IMG/VR virus record: IMGVR_UViG_3300031951_009668
Coordinates: 1-31,917 of that record
Source of the DNA: a virus
Strand: one strand, 5' to 3'
DNA: 31,917 nt
The translations under genes and the position numbers were made by a program. This document shows, one piece after another, positions 1 through 7,659 of this stretch. The notes beneath the pieces are model-generated. The model saw only the letters and a list, made by a program, of their open reading frames with translations. It ran no database searches and was not told the origin of the DNA. Positions within the stretch are counted from its first letter, which is position 1, and every line of letters begins with the position of its first letter.

Positions 1-659
1 ACATATCAATTCAAAAAGGTTTAGAGTTATTATTACATCGTTTATCACATATTGAAAAATTAATAATCATAAATCCAACCGTTGATGTTGGTAACGAAGA
101 TAAGTTAGGACATTTGCCTGGCGATTTGATGGAGAAGATTGCCGTACATAATGAATCATCTCTTTTTATAATGCACAAAATTATAGGACCGGTTGAAACT
201 AAAAAGTTAATAGAACAAGGTAAAATTGAATTCAGAGTATTAAACTTCCTTAGAGGTATAAACTTTGAAAAGAGTTATGTAATTTTAGATGAAGCACAAA
301 ACGCATCACCACATCAATTAAAAACTTTAATCACTCGTATTTCAGATGATACTAAATTAATCATAGAAGGTGACCTTTCTCAATGTGATAAGTACCGAAC
401 TAACGGCTCACCAGCTTATACAAAAAGTGGATTCTTTGATGTATGGAAACGATTGGGTAAACTAAAAGGTGTTTATCAAATAGAATTTACTAAGGATGAT
501 TGTATTCGTTCTGGTATTGTTAAAAGAGTGCTTGAAAGATATGAATTAGAAGAACAAATTTTATTAGGTGAAAATAACCCCTATGAATTGGACTTTAACT
601 TTAAGCCCTTTCCAGATGAAGAAGAAACGATTGAAAATGAAGGATTTATAACTCATTGA
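1..659 (+). CDS. phoH: PhoH-like P-loop ATPase, 5' truncated by the window edge
   Basis: The reading frame is open from base 3, so this is the C-terminal part of a longer gene; the first in-frame TTG near base 114 is internal. Visible PhoH hallmarks are the strand INPTVDVGNEDKLG, the GHLPGD segment, the Walker B motif VILDEAQNA and the downstream IIEGDLSQCD segment. The Walker A loop must lie upstream of the window. PhoH-family proteins are ATP-binding, predicted RNA or DNA helicase-like enzymes that are very common in large marine and T4-like phages; their role in infection is unsettled, and the name reflects phosphate-starvation induction in E. coli. The acidic C-terminal tail (PFPDEEETIENE) looks phage-specific. 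The gene is followed directly by a terminator hairpin. Confidence 0.9.
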   Translation, partial: ISIQKGLELLLHRLSHIEKLIIINPTVDVGNEDKLGHLPGDLMEKIAVHNESSLFIMHKIIGPVETKKLIEQGKIEFRVLNFLRGINFEKSYVILDEAQNASPHQLKTLITRISDDTKLIIEGDLSQCDKYRTNGSPAYTKSGFFDVWKRLGKLKGVYQIEFTKDDCIRSGIVKRVLERYELEEQILLGENNPYELDFNFKPFPDEEETIENEGFITH

Positions 660-674
660 TTTTCAATTACTTAT

Positions 675-722
675 AAAAAGGGTATAACTTGTTGATTTTC
701 AATAGGTTATACCCCTTTTTTT
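675..722 (+). terminator. Rho-independent terminator after phoH
   Basis: The A-rich arm AAAAAGGGTATAAC (675-688) pairs with GTTATACCCC followed by a long T run (706-722), with one bulged C. The loop is about 17 nt. It closes the phoH transcript immediately before a host-type promoter. Confidence 0.8.
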
Positions 723-723
723 A

Positions 724-755
724 TTTGGTAATATCAGATATTTTTCGTATCTTTA
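724..755 (+). promoter_or_regulatory. Bacteroidota-type -33/-7 promoter, variant
   Basis: TTTGG at 724-728 is followed after exactly 19 nt by TATCTTTA at 748-755, against the Bacteroidota consensus TTTG and TAnnTTTG. The spacing is identical to the three better matches at 2478, 5376 and 9293. The last base of the -7 box is A rather than G. The gene starting at 778 follows after 22 nt. Confidence 0.55.
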
Positions 756-777
756 TTATGTAATAAAAGTGATAGAT

Positions 778-1098
778 ATGCTTAATAGAAAGAAAAGGTC
801 TGACCGTAACCACATTATTTACGAAATTTTCAATACCTTCAATGGTAAAAGTTATTTGGGTATTACGGCCTGTATTGGTAGAAGAACAAATTATTCAGTT
901 GTTAATCGTTTTAACAAACATTGTTCAAGAGCTAAAATGGAAGATAAAGATTGGGCTCTTTATAGAGATATGAAAAAATTTAACAAAGATGTTTACGAAC
1001 TTTATATTGTTGAAGTTGTTAGAGGTAAAGCTCTAGCTCACCAAAAAGAAGTTGAATATCTTAAAGAATATAATTACGAACTTAATTCAACACATTAA
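778..1098 (+). CDS. GIY-YIG nuclease-domain protein
   Basis: The protein has 106 residues when started at the ATG at 778; a GTG nine bases upstream is also in frame but less likely. Residues 14-28 carry the diverged GIY and YIG signatures (IYE and YLG, as in FNGKSYLGIT). They are followed by R44 and H48 and by a C-terminal acidic motif with E91 and E93 in EVEYLKEYN, which fits the catalytic Glu of the family. GIY-YIG proteins cut DNA as homing endonucleases, repair nucleases or restriction enzymes. Such free-standing single-domain versions are frequent in T4-like phages. No intron or intein is visible next to it, so homing is possible but not shown. It sits behind its own host-type promoter and is followed after 2 nt by the HAD gene. 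Confidence 0.65.
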   Translation: MLNRKKRSDRNHIIYEIFNTFNGKSYLGITACIGRRTNYSVVNRFNKHCSRAKMEDKDWALYRDMKKFNKDVYELYIVEVVRGKALAHQKEVEYLKEYNYELNSTH

Positions 1099-1100
1099 TT

Positions 1101-1583
1101 ATGAATGATAAAAAAATAGTATGGATTGATATGGATGGTGTGCTTGTTGATTTCAATGGGCACGTTGAAGAAACTATATCAAAGAATGAATTTCTAAAAA
1201 CAGCTTATAAAGGAAGGTATGACCACATACCGGGTATTTTCAGAAACCCTAAACCAATTGAAGGAGCTGTTGAAGCAATTAAGAAATTAGCAGAAAGTGG
1301 AAAGTATAATTTGTATATCGCTACCGCAGCACCTTGGGGTAATCCGATGGCGGCTATGGATAAAAGATTTTGGATTGAAGAACACTTTGGTAGATTGTTC
1401 CATAAGAAAATGGCAATCACTCACCTTAAAGGATTATTAATTGGTGATTATCTTATTGATGATAGAACCGCAAATGGTGCTGGTGAATTCAAAGGTGAAC
1501 TATTAAGATTCGGATGGTCTTACGAAACAAAAGAATTTAACGAATACCCAACTTGGGATTCTATACTTAAAAAACTCCTATAA
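1101..1583 (+). CDS. HAD-family 5'(3')-deoxyribonucleotidase-like phosphatase
   Basis: This 160-residue protein starts with the HAD motif I signature D10-M-D12-GVLVD17, where D10 is the expected nucleophile and D12 the acid/base. Motif II is T75 in IATAA, motif III is around K110, and motif IV is the D116-YLID120-D121 segment with the downstream NGAGEFKG loop. That arrangement matches NT5C/YorS-type deoxynucleotidases, which dephosphorylate deoxynucleoside monophosphates. In a phage with thyA and an HD phosphohydrolase nearby, a role in adjusting nucleotide pools is plausible. The stop overlaps the next start (TAATG), so translation is probably coupled. Confidence 0.75.
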   Translation: MNDKKIVWIDMDGVLVDFNGHVEETISKNEFLKTAYKGRYDHIPGIFRNPKPIEGAVEAIKKLAESGKYNLYIATAAPWGNPMAAMDKRFWIEEHFGRLFHKKMAITHLKGLLIGDYLIDDRTANGAGEFKGELLRFGWSYETKEFNEYPTWDSILKKLL

Positions 1584-2131
1584 TGAAAAAGTTATTAACC
1601 CCTATCGCTTTATTATTTGTATTAGTATCTTGTGAGAAAAGAGATTACTATGAGCCAATTAAAGAGTACACATTCACAATTGATTCGGTACTAACAAGAG
1701 ATGGATTACGTTCCTTACCAAAAGATACCAATGGATTGTATCATCTTAAAATTGTTGTAAATGGTACTCCGCAATCACATAGAGTTGTTGGTAGAATAAA
1801 AGTGAATGGTAGAGAGCCAATACCGGCTGAATTAGTAGCTTGGGAAAGTAATATGTATTGGTGGTTGAGGCGTGGTGATACTACGGCAACTATTACACAA
1901 GCTTATGTAAATTATTTTACAGGCCAATATACAATAGTACAATTACCACCAATGATTGCTAGTAAAGATGAGTTAGTACCAACAATAAATAAATCAAGCT
2001 ACAGTGGTACTAATGGTGAAATTAATACTATAATATCTCCTATAAGAGAAATGATTGGTGATACTATGGTTGTTAAGGCATACAATTGGAATTCAAATAA
2101 AACTTTATTTACAAAAATAGTCATTGAATAA
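1583..2131 (+). CDS. Predicted lipoprotein of unknown function
   Basis: The 182-residue product begins with a short basic n-region, a hydrophobic stretch and the lipobox LVSC, followed by EKRDYYE. That is typical of a signal-peptidase II lipoprotein, and the charged residues after the Cys resemble Bacteroidota lipoprotein export signals. The mature part looks beta-rich and contains an aromatic WESNMYWWLRRGDT segment. No family was recognised. It overlaps both neighbours by TAATG junctions and so belongs to the operon of the HAD gene. An exported lipoprotein among early-type metabolic genes would suit an envelope role such as superinfection immunity, but that is only inference. Confidence 0.65.
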   Translation: MKKLLTPIALLFVLVSCEKRDYYEPIKEYTFTIDSVLTRDGLRSLPKDTNGLYHLKIVVNGTPQSHRVVGRIKVNGREPIPAELVAWESNMYWWLRRGDTTATITQAYVNYFTGQYTIVQLPPMIASKDELVPTINKSSYSGTNGEINTIISPIREMIGDTMVVKAYNWNSNKTLFTKIVIE

Positions 2132-2496
2132 TGAGAAAGAAAGAAGTTAAATTACCTATGACTCCTATAACTGAAAAAACCTTTGAAAGACAAGGTTGGA
2201 GAAAAGTAAATGCAGATGATGGTATGGATGAAGATGGAAACGAACAAAGTGGACATTACTATTATACACTTCCGATTCCAAAATATAGAGATGATGAATT
2301 CGCACCTATGTTGGTATCAAACTCAACTGATGAGCAATTACTCCTAAAAGAGATTGGTATAAAGCAAGGTCAATTTTTTATAGAGATTGGTGATATGGAT
2401 GGATTGGGATTTTGTAGTAGTGAAGAAGAATTGGATGTATTATATTCAGCCCTATGCGGTGAGGATATTGAAGAAAATTTGGAAAATCAAGAATAA
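2131..2496 (+). CDS. Hypothetical acidic protein
   Basis: This 121-residue protein was not recognised. It has a basic first ten residues, a tyrosine cluster (HYYYTLPIPKY) and a strongly acidic C-terminal half. There is no signal peptide and no membrane segment. Its start overlaps the stop of the lipoprotein gene, and the end of its coding region contains the -33/-7 promoter for the next gene. Uniform AT-rich coding and tight packing support it as a real gene. Confidence 0.55.
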   Translation: MRKKEVKLPMTPITEKTFERQGWRKVNADDGMDEDGNEQSGHYYYTLPIPKYRDDEFAPMLVSNSTDEQLLLKEIGIKQGQFFIEIGDMDGLGFCSSEEELDVLYSALCGEDIEENLENQE

Positions 2497-2509
2497 ATTT
2501 GTATATTTG
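2478..2509 (+). promoter_or_regulatory. Bacteroidota-type -33/-7 promoter
   Basis: TTTGG at 2478-2482, a 19-nt spacer and TATATTTG at 2502-2509 match the Bacteroidota primary-sigma promoter exactly. Only 5 nt separate the -7 box from the ATG at 2515, so the transcript should be leaderless or nearly so. Confidence 0.7.
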
Positions 2510-2514
2510 TAATT

Positions 2515-3180
2515 ATGAGAAATTATACTGAAAAACAATTGAAGGAAAATTACGATAAGTTCATATCCTTCGTAAAGAAAGCATTCGCTAATCAACCTGA
2601 GAGATTAGAGAAATTATTGTATATGTACTCCGAAGACCAATTAGGAATGGAGTTGTTGATGGCACCTGCAAGTGGTAAAGCGCATTTCCATTCAGCATAC
2701 ACTGGTGGTTACATTGACCATGTTATGAATGTATGTAAGAATTCAATTGGAATGATGAAGCAATACAAAGAGAATGGTGGTATCATTGATTTTGAAGTAG
2801 AAGAATTATTGTTTGCAGCATTACATCACGACTTAGGTAAGTTGGGTGATTTGGGTAAACCTTATTATGTTGAGCAGGAGAGCGATTGGCATCGTAAAAA
2901 TCAAGGTTCTTTATTCAAACAAAACCCTGATATTCATTATATGGATGTAACACATAGAGCATTGTGGACATTGCAACATTATGGTATATCTTTTACTCAA
3001 AAAGAAATGTTAGGTATTATGTTAGCAGATGGATTATATAATGAATCAAACAAAAAGTATTTTGTATCATACGATGAGAACTTTCAGTTAAAGACTGAAT
3101 TACCTTACTTATTACATTGGGCAGACCATATGAGTTGCCGAATTGAAAATAGTGAATATAGAAATGGCGTGAAATTTTAA
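2515..3180 (+). CDS. HD-domain metal-dependent phosphohydrolase
   Basis: The 221-residue protein shows an ordered HD-superfamily metal site: H69 in GYIDHV, H104-H105-D106 in ALHHDLGKLG, further histidines at 126 and 155, D172 in LADG, and D204-H205 in HWADHMSCRIE. HD enzymes hydrolyse phosphate esters of nucleotides, for example dNTPs, 5'-dNMPs or cyclic and alarmone nucleotides. The substrate cannot be read from the sequence. Its placement near the deoxynucleotidase-like gene and thyA suggests nucleotide metabolism. It has its own host-type promoter, so it is probably expressed early by the host polymerase. Confidence 0.8.
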   Translation: MRNYTEKQLKENYDKFISFVKKAFANQPERLEKLLYMYSEDQLGMELLMAPASGKAHFHSAYTGGYIDHVMNVCKNSIGMMKQYKENGGIIDFEVEELLFAALHHDLGKLGDLGKPYYVEQESDWHRKNQGSLFKQNPDIHYMDVTHRALWTLQHYGISFTQKEMLGIMLADGLYNESNKKYFVSYDENFQLKTELPYLLHWADHMSCRIENSEYRNGVKF

Positions 3181-3188
3181 TTTACGCT

Positions 3189-3197
3189 ATATTTATA
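3189..3197 (+). promoter_or_regulatory. Candidate late-promoter element ATATTTATA upstream of hsp20
   Basis: The exact ATATTTATA sits 82 nt before the hsp20 start. If it acts as a -10-like box, the transcript would begin around 3204 and carry both 5' hairpins described at 3202-3253. Confidence 0.45.
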
Positions 3198-3201
3198 TAA
3201 C

Positions 3202-3253
3202 GATAGTACCCGGCCGGTATATCAAACCCTAAATCGCTCAAAAGAGGATTTAG
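3202..3253 (+). promoter_or_regulatory. Two consecutive hairpins in the hsp20 leader
   Basis: Hairpin 1 pairs GATAGTACC (3202-3210, one bulged G) with GGTATATC (3216-3223) around a short GC-rich loop and contains the palindrome CCGGCCGG (3210-3217), which is striking in AT-rich DNA. Hairpin 2 pairs CTAAATC (3229-3235) and CTC (3237-3239) with GAG (3244-3246) and GATTTAG (3247-3253) around an AAAA loop. Together they form a structured leader. Thermosensor or stability functions are possible, but the start codon itself is not paired. Confidence 0.45.
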
Positions 3254-3279
3254 ATTTAACGCTTAAAAAAGGTAAAAAA

Positions 3280-3759
3280 ATGAAAAATCAAATTCAAAGG
3301 GGATTCCCTACCCCATTTAACAGGGACGAGTTTTTCTCGCCATTCGATACTCTTTTAGATAGAGTATTTTCTGAAAATTTTCCTGAATTATCAAAAGAAG
3401 TAGGTATCACACCTTTCGCAGCTTCGGCATATCCAAAATGTGATATTGTTGATTTCGCTGACCGTATTGAGATTATTGCGGAAATTCCTGGTCTAAGTAA
3501 AGACCAAATAACCATTGATGTAGAAGATTCAATCATTACATTGAAGGGTGAAAAAAATACCAAAGTTGAAGAAAAAGAAGGTGGTACATACCTTCGTAGA
3601 GAAGTGAAACGTTCTTCATTCCAAAGAACATTCACAGCCGATACAAAAATCTTCAATTTGGATAAGCTAAAAGCTAAGTTCGAAGATGGTGTGTTAGAAC
3701 TAACAGTACCAAAAAGAGAAAAGGAACAACCTAAGAAAAGAACAATTTCAATAGGTTAA
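3280..3759 (+). CDS. hsp20: Small heat-shock protein Hsp20 (IbpA-like)
   Basis: The 159-residue protein has a typical sHsp layout. A variable N-terminal arm is followed by an alpha-crystallin domain at roughly residues 48-148, including IEIIAEIPGLSKDQITIDV, LKGEK and the signature FEDGVLELTVPK. A C-terminal I-x-I anchor (I-S-I) lies just before the end. Such proteins bind unfolding clients independently of ATP and form oligomers. Phage Hsp20 genes are widespread in T4-like marine phages and may help with folding of virion proteins. The gene stands alone between a structured leader and a terminator. Confidence 0.93.
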   Translation: MKNQIQRGFPTPFNRDEFFSPFDTLLDRVFSENFPELSKEVGITPFAASAYPKCDIVDFADRIEIIAEIPGLSKDQITIDVEDSIITLKGEKNTKVEEKEGGTYLRREVKRSSFQRTFTADTKIFNLDKLKAKFEDGVLELTVPKREKEQPKKRTISIG

Positions 3760-3775
3760 TCCTATCAAAATAACG

Positions 3776-3808
3776 AAAGGGTGGGTATCAAAATCCACCC
3801 TTTTTATT
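3776..3808 (+). terminator. Rho-independent terminator after hsp20
   Basis: AAAGGGTGG (3776-3784) pairs with CCACCCTTT (3795-3803), followed by a T-rich run. A candidate late promoter follows directly at 3817. Confidence 0.85.
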
Positions 3809-3816
3809 TTTAATCA

Positions 3817-3825
3817 ATATTTATA
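3817..3825 (+). promoter_or_regulatory. Candidate late-promoter element ATATTTATA
   Basis: The exact motif lies 20 nt before the ATG at 3846, directly after the hsp20 terminator. Confidence 0.55.
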
Positions 3826-3845
3826 TAGAAACAAATAATAGTTTT

Positions 3846-4025
3846 ATGAAACCTGAATACAAAATGAGAGCTCAAGAAAACTTAGAAGCAATTGCTAAGA
3901 GAGCAAAAGTTATTTCTGAAATGTTAAAAGGCGAAAGACCAGCTAATCCTGCTGAGGCTACAAAATTAACAGTAGAAATTGAAAGATTAGTTGAGTTGAC
4001 ACAAAATATAGTAGACTTATCATAA
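3846..4025 (+). CDS. Small helical protein, 59 aa
   Basis: This short ORF starts MKPEYKMRAQENLEA and ends with IVDLS. It is predicted to be almost entirely alpha-helical and amphipathic, with a basic first half and a leucine/isoleucine/valine pattern in the second. It was not recognised. Its reality is supported by the candidate late promoter 20 nt upstream, the terminator before that, and the 4-nt spacing to the membrane protein gene that follows. Confidence 0.6.
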   Translation: MKPEYKMRAQENLEAIAKRAKVISEMLKGERPANPAEATKLTVEIERLVELTQNIVDLS

Positions 4026-4029
4026 GAAA

Positions 4030-5373
4030 ATGAATTGGTTAAAAATATTGGTTGGATTATCAGCAGTTATTGTTGCTGGTTGTGCAGCTTACTTCTCCGT
4101 AACGGGATTGGGTGTTCTATTTGCAGGAGCATCTATATCAGTAATGGTAATGGCAGGTTCTTTAGAGGCTGCAAAATTAGTTGCCGCAACTTATCTAAAG
4201 CAAGAATGGGATACACTTAAAGGATTTAATAAATGGTATCTAACGATAGCAGTAGCAACTTTAATGCTTATTACATCGGCTGGTATCTTTGGTTACCTTT
4301 CTAATGCCTTCCAACAACAAAATCTTTCCTTACAAAAAGTGGAAAGAGATATTGCAGTATATCAAACTCAAATTGAAAAGAACGATAAGGAAATTGAAAG
4401 ATATACTAATCAATTAAACAATCAACAAAACATTCGTAACTCACAAGAGGCAAATTTATCTAAACAAATTGATAAAGATAAATCAACAGCAAGAGTATCA
4501 CAAATGATTCGTAATGCTGATAAAGAGATTAGTTCTATATCCAAACGTATTGATGAACTAACAAAACAAAATAATGTTTCTTTAGATTCAATAAATTCAA
4601 TTAAAAATAATAATATTGAATTAGAAAGAGAAGTTGGTGGATTCCGTTTCGTAGCAGATGCGTTTGGTGTTCCACTTAATGATGTTGTTAAATTCTTTAT
4701 CCTTATTATCGTATTAGTATTTGACCCATTGGCAGTAGCATTGATTATTGCGTTTAATGGTTTGATTATGAAACGTAGAGAAGAAAAGATAATGGAAAAA
4801 ATTGAGAGTAAAGATTATGAAGTATATGGTGATAAAGAAAAGCAAAAAGAAGCTTTAGTTGAGATGATGAAGAATGACCAAGAATTGGGATTGTATGATG
4901 AACCAATGGAATTATCAGAAAATGATAAAAAAACATTTTTTGATAATATAGAAAATCCACCGGCTCCAAACGAAGAATTAAAAGAAGCGGCTTCTCAATA
5001 CAACGAAGAAGTAAAAAAAAACGAAATTAATTCCACTACAACAAATGTGGAAACGAATGAGATAATTAGTGAAGAAATAACTGATGCTGATTTGTTAAAA
5101 CTTGAACCTGATTATTCTCCAAGATATATTGATATTGATGGGGATGGATCTGTTGATGGAATTGATACAGATGGAGATGGTATAATAAATGAAGTAACTG
5201 CACATCCTAATAGAGCAATGGAAATACGAAATGCACTACCTTATTATGCTAGAGCAACTTTTGATTGGAATGACCGTAAGAGTTGGATAAATGACCAAAA
5301 TGCGGTTAATTATTGGATAAAACATATCAAACCTTCACAATATCCAACCGATTTTTCAAGTAAATCATATTAA
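4030..5373 (+). CDS. Membrane coiled-coil protein with tandem calcium-binding loops
   Basis: The 447-residue protein has hydrophobic segments at about residues 5-25, 28-50 and 70-92. A long Gln/Asn/Lys-rich coiled coil covers about residues 95-200, and another strong membrane segment covers about 215-245 (FFILIIVLVFDPLAVALII). The rest is a cytosol- or periplasm-facing charged tail. Near residues 365-388 lie two back-to-back DxDGDG calcium loops (DIDGDGSVDGIDTDGDG), as in dockerin, EF-hand or thrombospondin type 3 repeats, followed by a short C-terminal domain. A very similar calcium-loop pair occurs in the gene at 16981. Related membrane proteins of unknown role are common in large marine phages. 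Confidence 0.7.
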   Translation: MNWLKILVGLSAVIVAGCAAYFSVTGLGVLFAGASISVMVMAGSLEAAKLVAATYLKQEWDTLKGFNKWYLTIAVATLMLITSAGIFGYLSNAFQQQNLSLQKVERDIAVYQTQIEKNDKEIERYTNQLNNQQNIRNSQEANLSKQIDKDKSTARVSQMIRNADKEISSISKRIDELTKQNNVSLDSINSIKNNNIELEREVGGFRFVADAFGVPLNDVVKFFILIIVLVFDPLAVALIIAFNGLIMKRREEKIMEKIESKDYEVYGDKEKQKEALVEMMKNDQELGLYDEPMELSENDKKTFFDNIENPPAPNEELKEAASQYNEEVKKNEINSTTTNVETNEIISEEITDADLLKLEPDYSPRYIDIDGDGSVDGIDTDGDGIINEVTAHPNRAMEIRNALPYYARATFDWNDRKSWINDQNAVNYWIKHIKPSQYPTDFSSKSY

Positions 5374-5375
5374 TA

Positions 5376-5407
5376 TTTGGTAAATCCAAACATTTTTTGT
5401 ATATTTG
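5376..5407 (+). promoter_or_regulatory. Bacteroidota-type -33/-7 promoter
   Basis: TTTGG (5376-5380), a 19-nt spacer and TATATTTG (5400-5407) form an exact match. It drives the UV endonuclease gene, whose ATG at 5430 lies 22 nt downstream, and probably the operon behind it. Confidence 0.75.
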
Positions 5408-5429
5408 TATTACAACAAATAATACTAAA

Positions 5430-6305
5430 ATGATGAATTTAGGATATGCTTGTATCAATATGAGTATGGGTAAAAAAGTTACTACTAACCGAGCTATGGT
5501 TAAGAGGACTTTTCAAACTAAAGGATTGGATTATGTATCTGAATTAGCATTAGCAAATGCAAAAGATATAATCAAAATATTAGAGTGGAATAGAATGAAT
5601 GGGATTAAACTATTCAGATTATCTTCCGCTATCGTACCTTGGGGTGACCATATTGATTTAACCCAACTAAAAGATTACAAAGAGATTAAGAGTGAGTTAA
5701 AGAAAGCAGGTGATTTTGCTAAGTTCCATAACATGCGTATTAATTCGCATCCTGGTCCATTCGTTGTATTAACTTCACCAAATGAAGAAGTTGTTAAGAA
5801 CGCAATAGCAGATTTGGAATTGCATGGTAAGATATTTGATATGATGGGATTATCTAAAACACCATTCAATAATATTAATATTCATTGTAACGGAGTTTAC
5901 GGAGATAAGAAATCAGCAATGGATAGATTTTGTAACAACTTCAAACGTTTATCTAAATCAGTTCGTAGCCGATTGACGGTTGAGAATGATGACAAGGCTA
6001 CAATGTATTCCGTATTAGATTTGATGTATATTCATAATAAGATTAAAATTCCAATTGTGTTTGATTATCACCATCACACATTTTGTACAGGCGGATTAAC
6101 CGAAGAAGAAGCACTTAAATTAGCCGCAACAACTTGGCCTGATGGAATTACGCAAGAAGTTCATTACTCAGAACCAAAAGAAGGAACAAAACCACAGGCT
6201 CACGCTGATTACATAAAACAATTACCCGAAACATACGGATTAGATATTGATATTATGGTTGAGGCAAAAGCAAAAGAATTAGCAATATTACCTTTTATTA
6301 AATGA
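5430..6305 (+). CDS. uvsE: UV-damage endonuclease (UvsE/UvdE, TIM barrel)
   Basis: Started at the ATG at 5430 (5433 is equally possible), the protein has 291 residues beginning MMNLGYACIN, the characteristic start of UVDE enzymes. The TTG-initiated extension upstream would run through the promoter and is rejected. Family features include the KLFRLSSAIVPWG strand, INSHPGPFVVL, NINIHCNGVYGDK, LTVENDD and FDYHHHTF, which supply the His/Glu/Asp ligands of the metal cluster. The C-terminal THADYI-type segment is represented by AHADYI. UVDE nicks DNA 5' of pyrimidine dimers and starts an alternative excision-repair route. The stop overlaps the next start (ATGA). Confidence 0.9.
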   Translation: MMNLGYACINMSMGKKVTTNRAMVKRTFQTKGLDYVSELALANAKDIIKILEWNRMNGIKLFRLSSAIVPWGDHIDLTQLKDYKEIKSELKKAGDFAKFHNMRINSHPGPFVVLTSPNEEVVKNAIADLELHGKIFDMMGLSKTPFNNINIHCNGVYGDKKSAMDRFCNNFKRLSKSVRSRLTVENDDKATMYSVLDLMYIHNKIKIPIVFDYHHHTFCTGGLTEEEALKLAATTWPDGITQEVHYSEPKEGTKPQAHADYIKQLPETYGLDIDIMVEAKAKELAILPFIK

Positions 6306-6616
6306 TGAATTACATAGCAATATTAACCTTTCAAATAATGTTCAATATCTTTAAGGTATTGGAGATTAAATTTACTTATGAGAATCAACTAAATAGGTTA
6401 CTTATTAATTCAGTTTGGATTAATTTGGTATCACTTGCTTCAGTTTATTTTTCATTGGATAGTTTGTTAAAAGGAGATATGTGGGTACTACCATTTTATA
6501 TTGGAGGTAGTGTATTAGGTAAATGGATAGCAATGACTCAAATGGATAACTTAGAATCTAAATTATTTATATTTTTCAAAACAAAAGAAGATGGCAAAAG
6601 GAATACTAGAGTTTGA
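6302..6616 (+). CDS. Small multi-pass membrane protein
   Basis: The 104-residue product has three hydrophobic segments: about residues 3-20, 35-55 (INLVSLASVYFSL) and 60-80 (MWVLPFYIGGSVLGKWIAM). A basic tail (FFKTKEDGKRNTRV) follows. The GGSVLGKWIAM element resembles small phage membrane proteins of unknown function. It overlaps the UV endonuclease stop by an ATGA junction and the following gene by 26 nt, indicating translational coupling. Confidence 0.6.
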   Translation: MMNYIAILTFQIMFNIFKVLEIKFTYENQLNRLLINSVWINLVSLASVYFSLDSLLKGDMWVLPFYIGGSVLGKWIAMTQMDNLESKLFIFFKTKEDGKRNTRV

Positions 6617-6833
6617 CCTTAATGAACCAGATGATATATTGGCACATAAACGTGCAGTTAAAGCAACTGATATGGCTATTGCATTATTTCAATTTGCACA
6701 TAATACTAAAAAAGGATTTGAATGGAAATTGGACAAATACGAATCTAAAGAAGATTTGTTAGATGCGGTATATGAGCAGTTTTGGGATATAATGGAAGAA
6801 CATAATATAAGATTGGATGATATAATAAACTAA
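6591..6833 (+). CDS. Conserved small phage protein, unknown function
   Basis: This 80-residue acidic protein has the pattern FDLNEPDDILAHKRAVKATDMAI followed by a helical C-terminal half. I recognise that pattern from many tailed phages, where it is annotated only as hypothetical. No catalytic motif is evident. It lies between a small membrane protein and thyA, with 2 nt to the latter. Confidence 0.6.
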   Translation: MAKGILEFDLNEPDDILAHKRAVKATDMAIALFQFAHNTKKGFEWKLDKYESKEDLLDAVYEQFWDIMEEHNIRLDDIIN

Positions 6834-6835
6834 TT

Positions 6836-7657
6836 ATGGCTAACGAAATAGATAGACAATATAAAGAATTATTAGAACACATTATCAGATTTGGTGTTGA
6901 TAAAACTGATAGAACCGGTACAGGTACTAAATCTATTTTTGGATGGCAAATACGTCACAATATGCAGAATGGGTTTCCAGCATTAACAACGAAGAAATTA
7001 GCATGGAAGCAAGTATGTTCAGAACTACTTTGGTTCTTAACAGGCCAAACTAATATTGCTTTCTTACACAAATATAACAATCATATATGGGATGGTGATT
7101 ATGCTAAGAGTGGAAGAACTGATGGTGAGTTAGGACCTATCTATGGTAAACAATGGAGAAAGTGGGATGGTAAGAATGGAAGAATTGACCAAATAGATGA
7201 TTTAGTGAGAACCATAAAAGAAAATCCAGATAGTAGAAGATTGATGGTATCTGCTTGGAATGTAGGTGAATTAGACCAAATGGTTTTACCACCTTGTCAT
7301 TATGGATTTCAATGTTACGTTAGAGAAGGTAAGTATCTTTCCTTAATGTGGAATCAACGTTCAGTGGATACATTCTTAGGATTACCTTTTAATATTGCTT
7401 CTTATGGGTTATTACTTCATATATTAGCAAATGAATGTGGTATGATACCTGATGAATTGATTGGTAATTTAGGGGATGTACATTTATACTCTAATCATAT
7501 TGAGCAGGCTAAAGAACAACTAAGCCGAACTCCATATGAACTACCAACACTAAAAACCGAAGTGAAAATAGATGGTATATGTTGTGCTACACCTGATGAT
7601 TTTATATTAGAAGGTTATCAACACCACCCAACAATTAAAGCACCTTTAAGTAATTAA
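6836..7657 (+). CDS. thyA: Thymidylate synthase, ThyA type
   Basis: The 273-residue enzyme makes dTMP from dUMP with methylene-tetrahydrofolate. All core motifs are present: the phosphate-binding RTGTGT loop at residues 26-31, FPALTTKK, the WDGDYA segment, RRLMVSAWNV, the catalytic Cys154 in LPPCHYGFQC, and NQRSVDTFLGLPFNIASY. Also present are GDVHLYSNHIEQ and the C-terminal YQHHPTIKAP. The length is close to the bacterial enzyme, and nothing suggests inactivation. The phage appears to raise thymidine supply during infection, in line with the deoxynucleotidase-like and HD enzymes upstream. Confidence 0.97.
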   Translation: MANEIDRQYKELLEHIIRFGVDKTDRTGTGTKSIFGWQIRHNMQNGFPALTTKKLAWKQVCSELLWFLTGQTNIAFLHKYNNHIWDGDYAKSGRTDGELGPIYGKQWRKWDGKNGRIDQIDDLVRTIKENPDSRRLMVSAWNVGELDQMVLPPCHYGFQCYVREGKYLSLMWNQRSVDTFLGLPFNIASYGLLLHILANECGMIPDELIGNLGDVHLYSNHIEQAKEQLSRTPYELPTLKTEVKIDGICCATPDDFILEGYQHHPTIKAPLSN

Positions 7658-7659
7658 TT

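Noticed and set aside
4035-4220. Overlapping + strand frame inside the membrane protein gene at 4030
   Set aside because: It is an out-of-frame shadow of a long gene with clear transmembrane and coiled-coil structure.
5397-5429. TTG start extending the UV endonuclease by 11 residues
   Set aside because: The extension overlaps the -7 promoter box, and the family begins at the MNLGYACIN segment.
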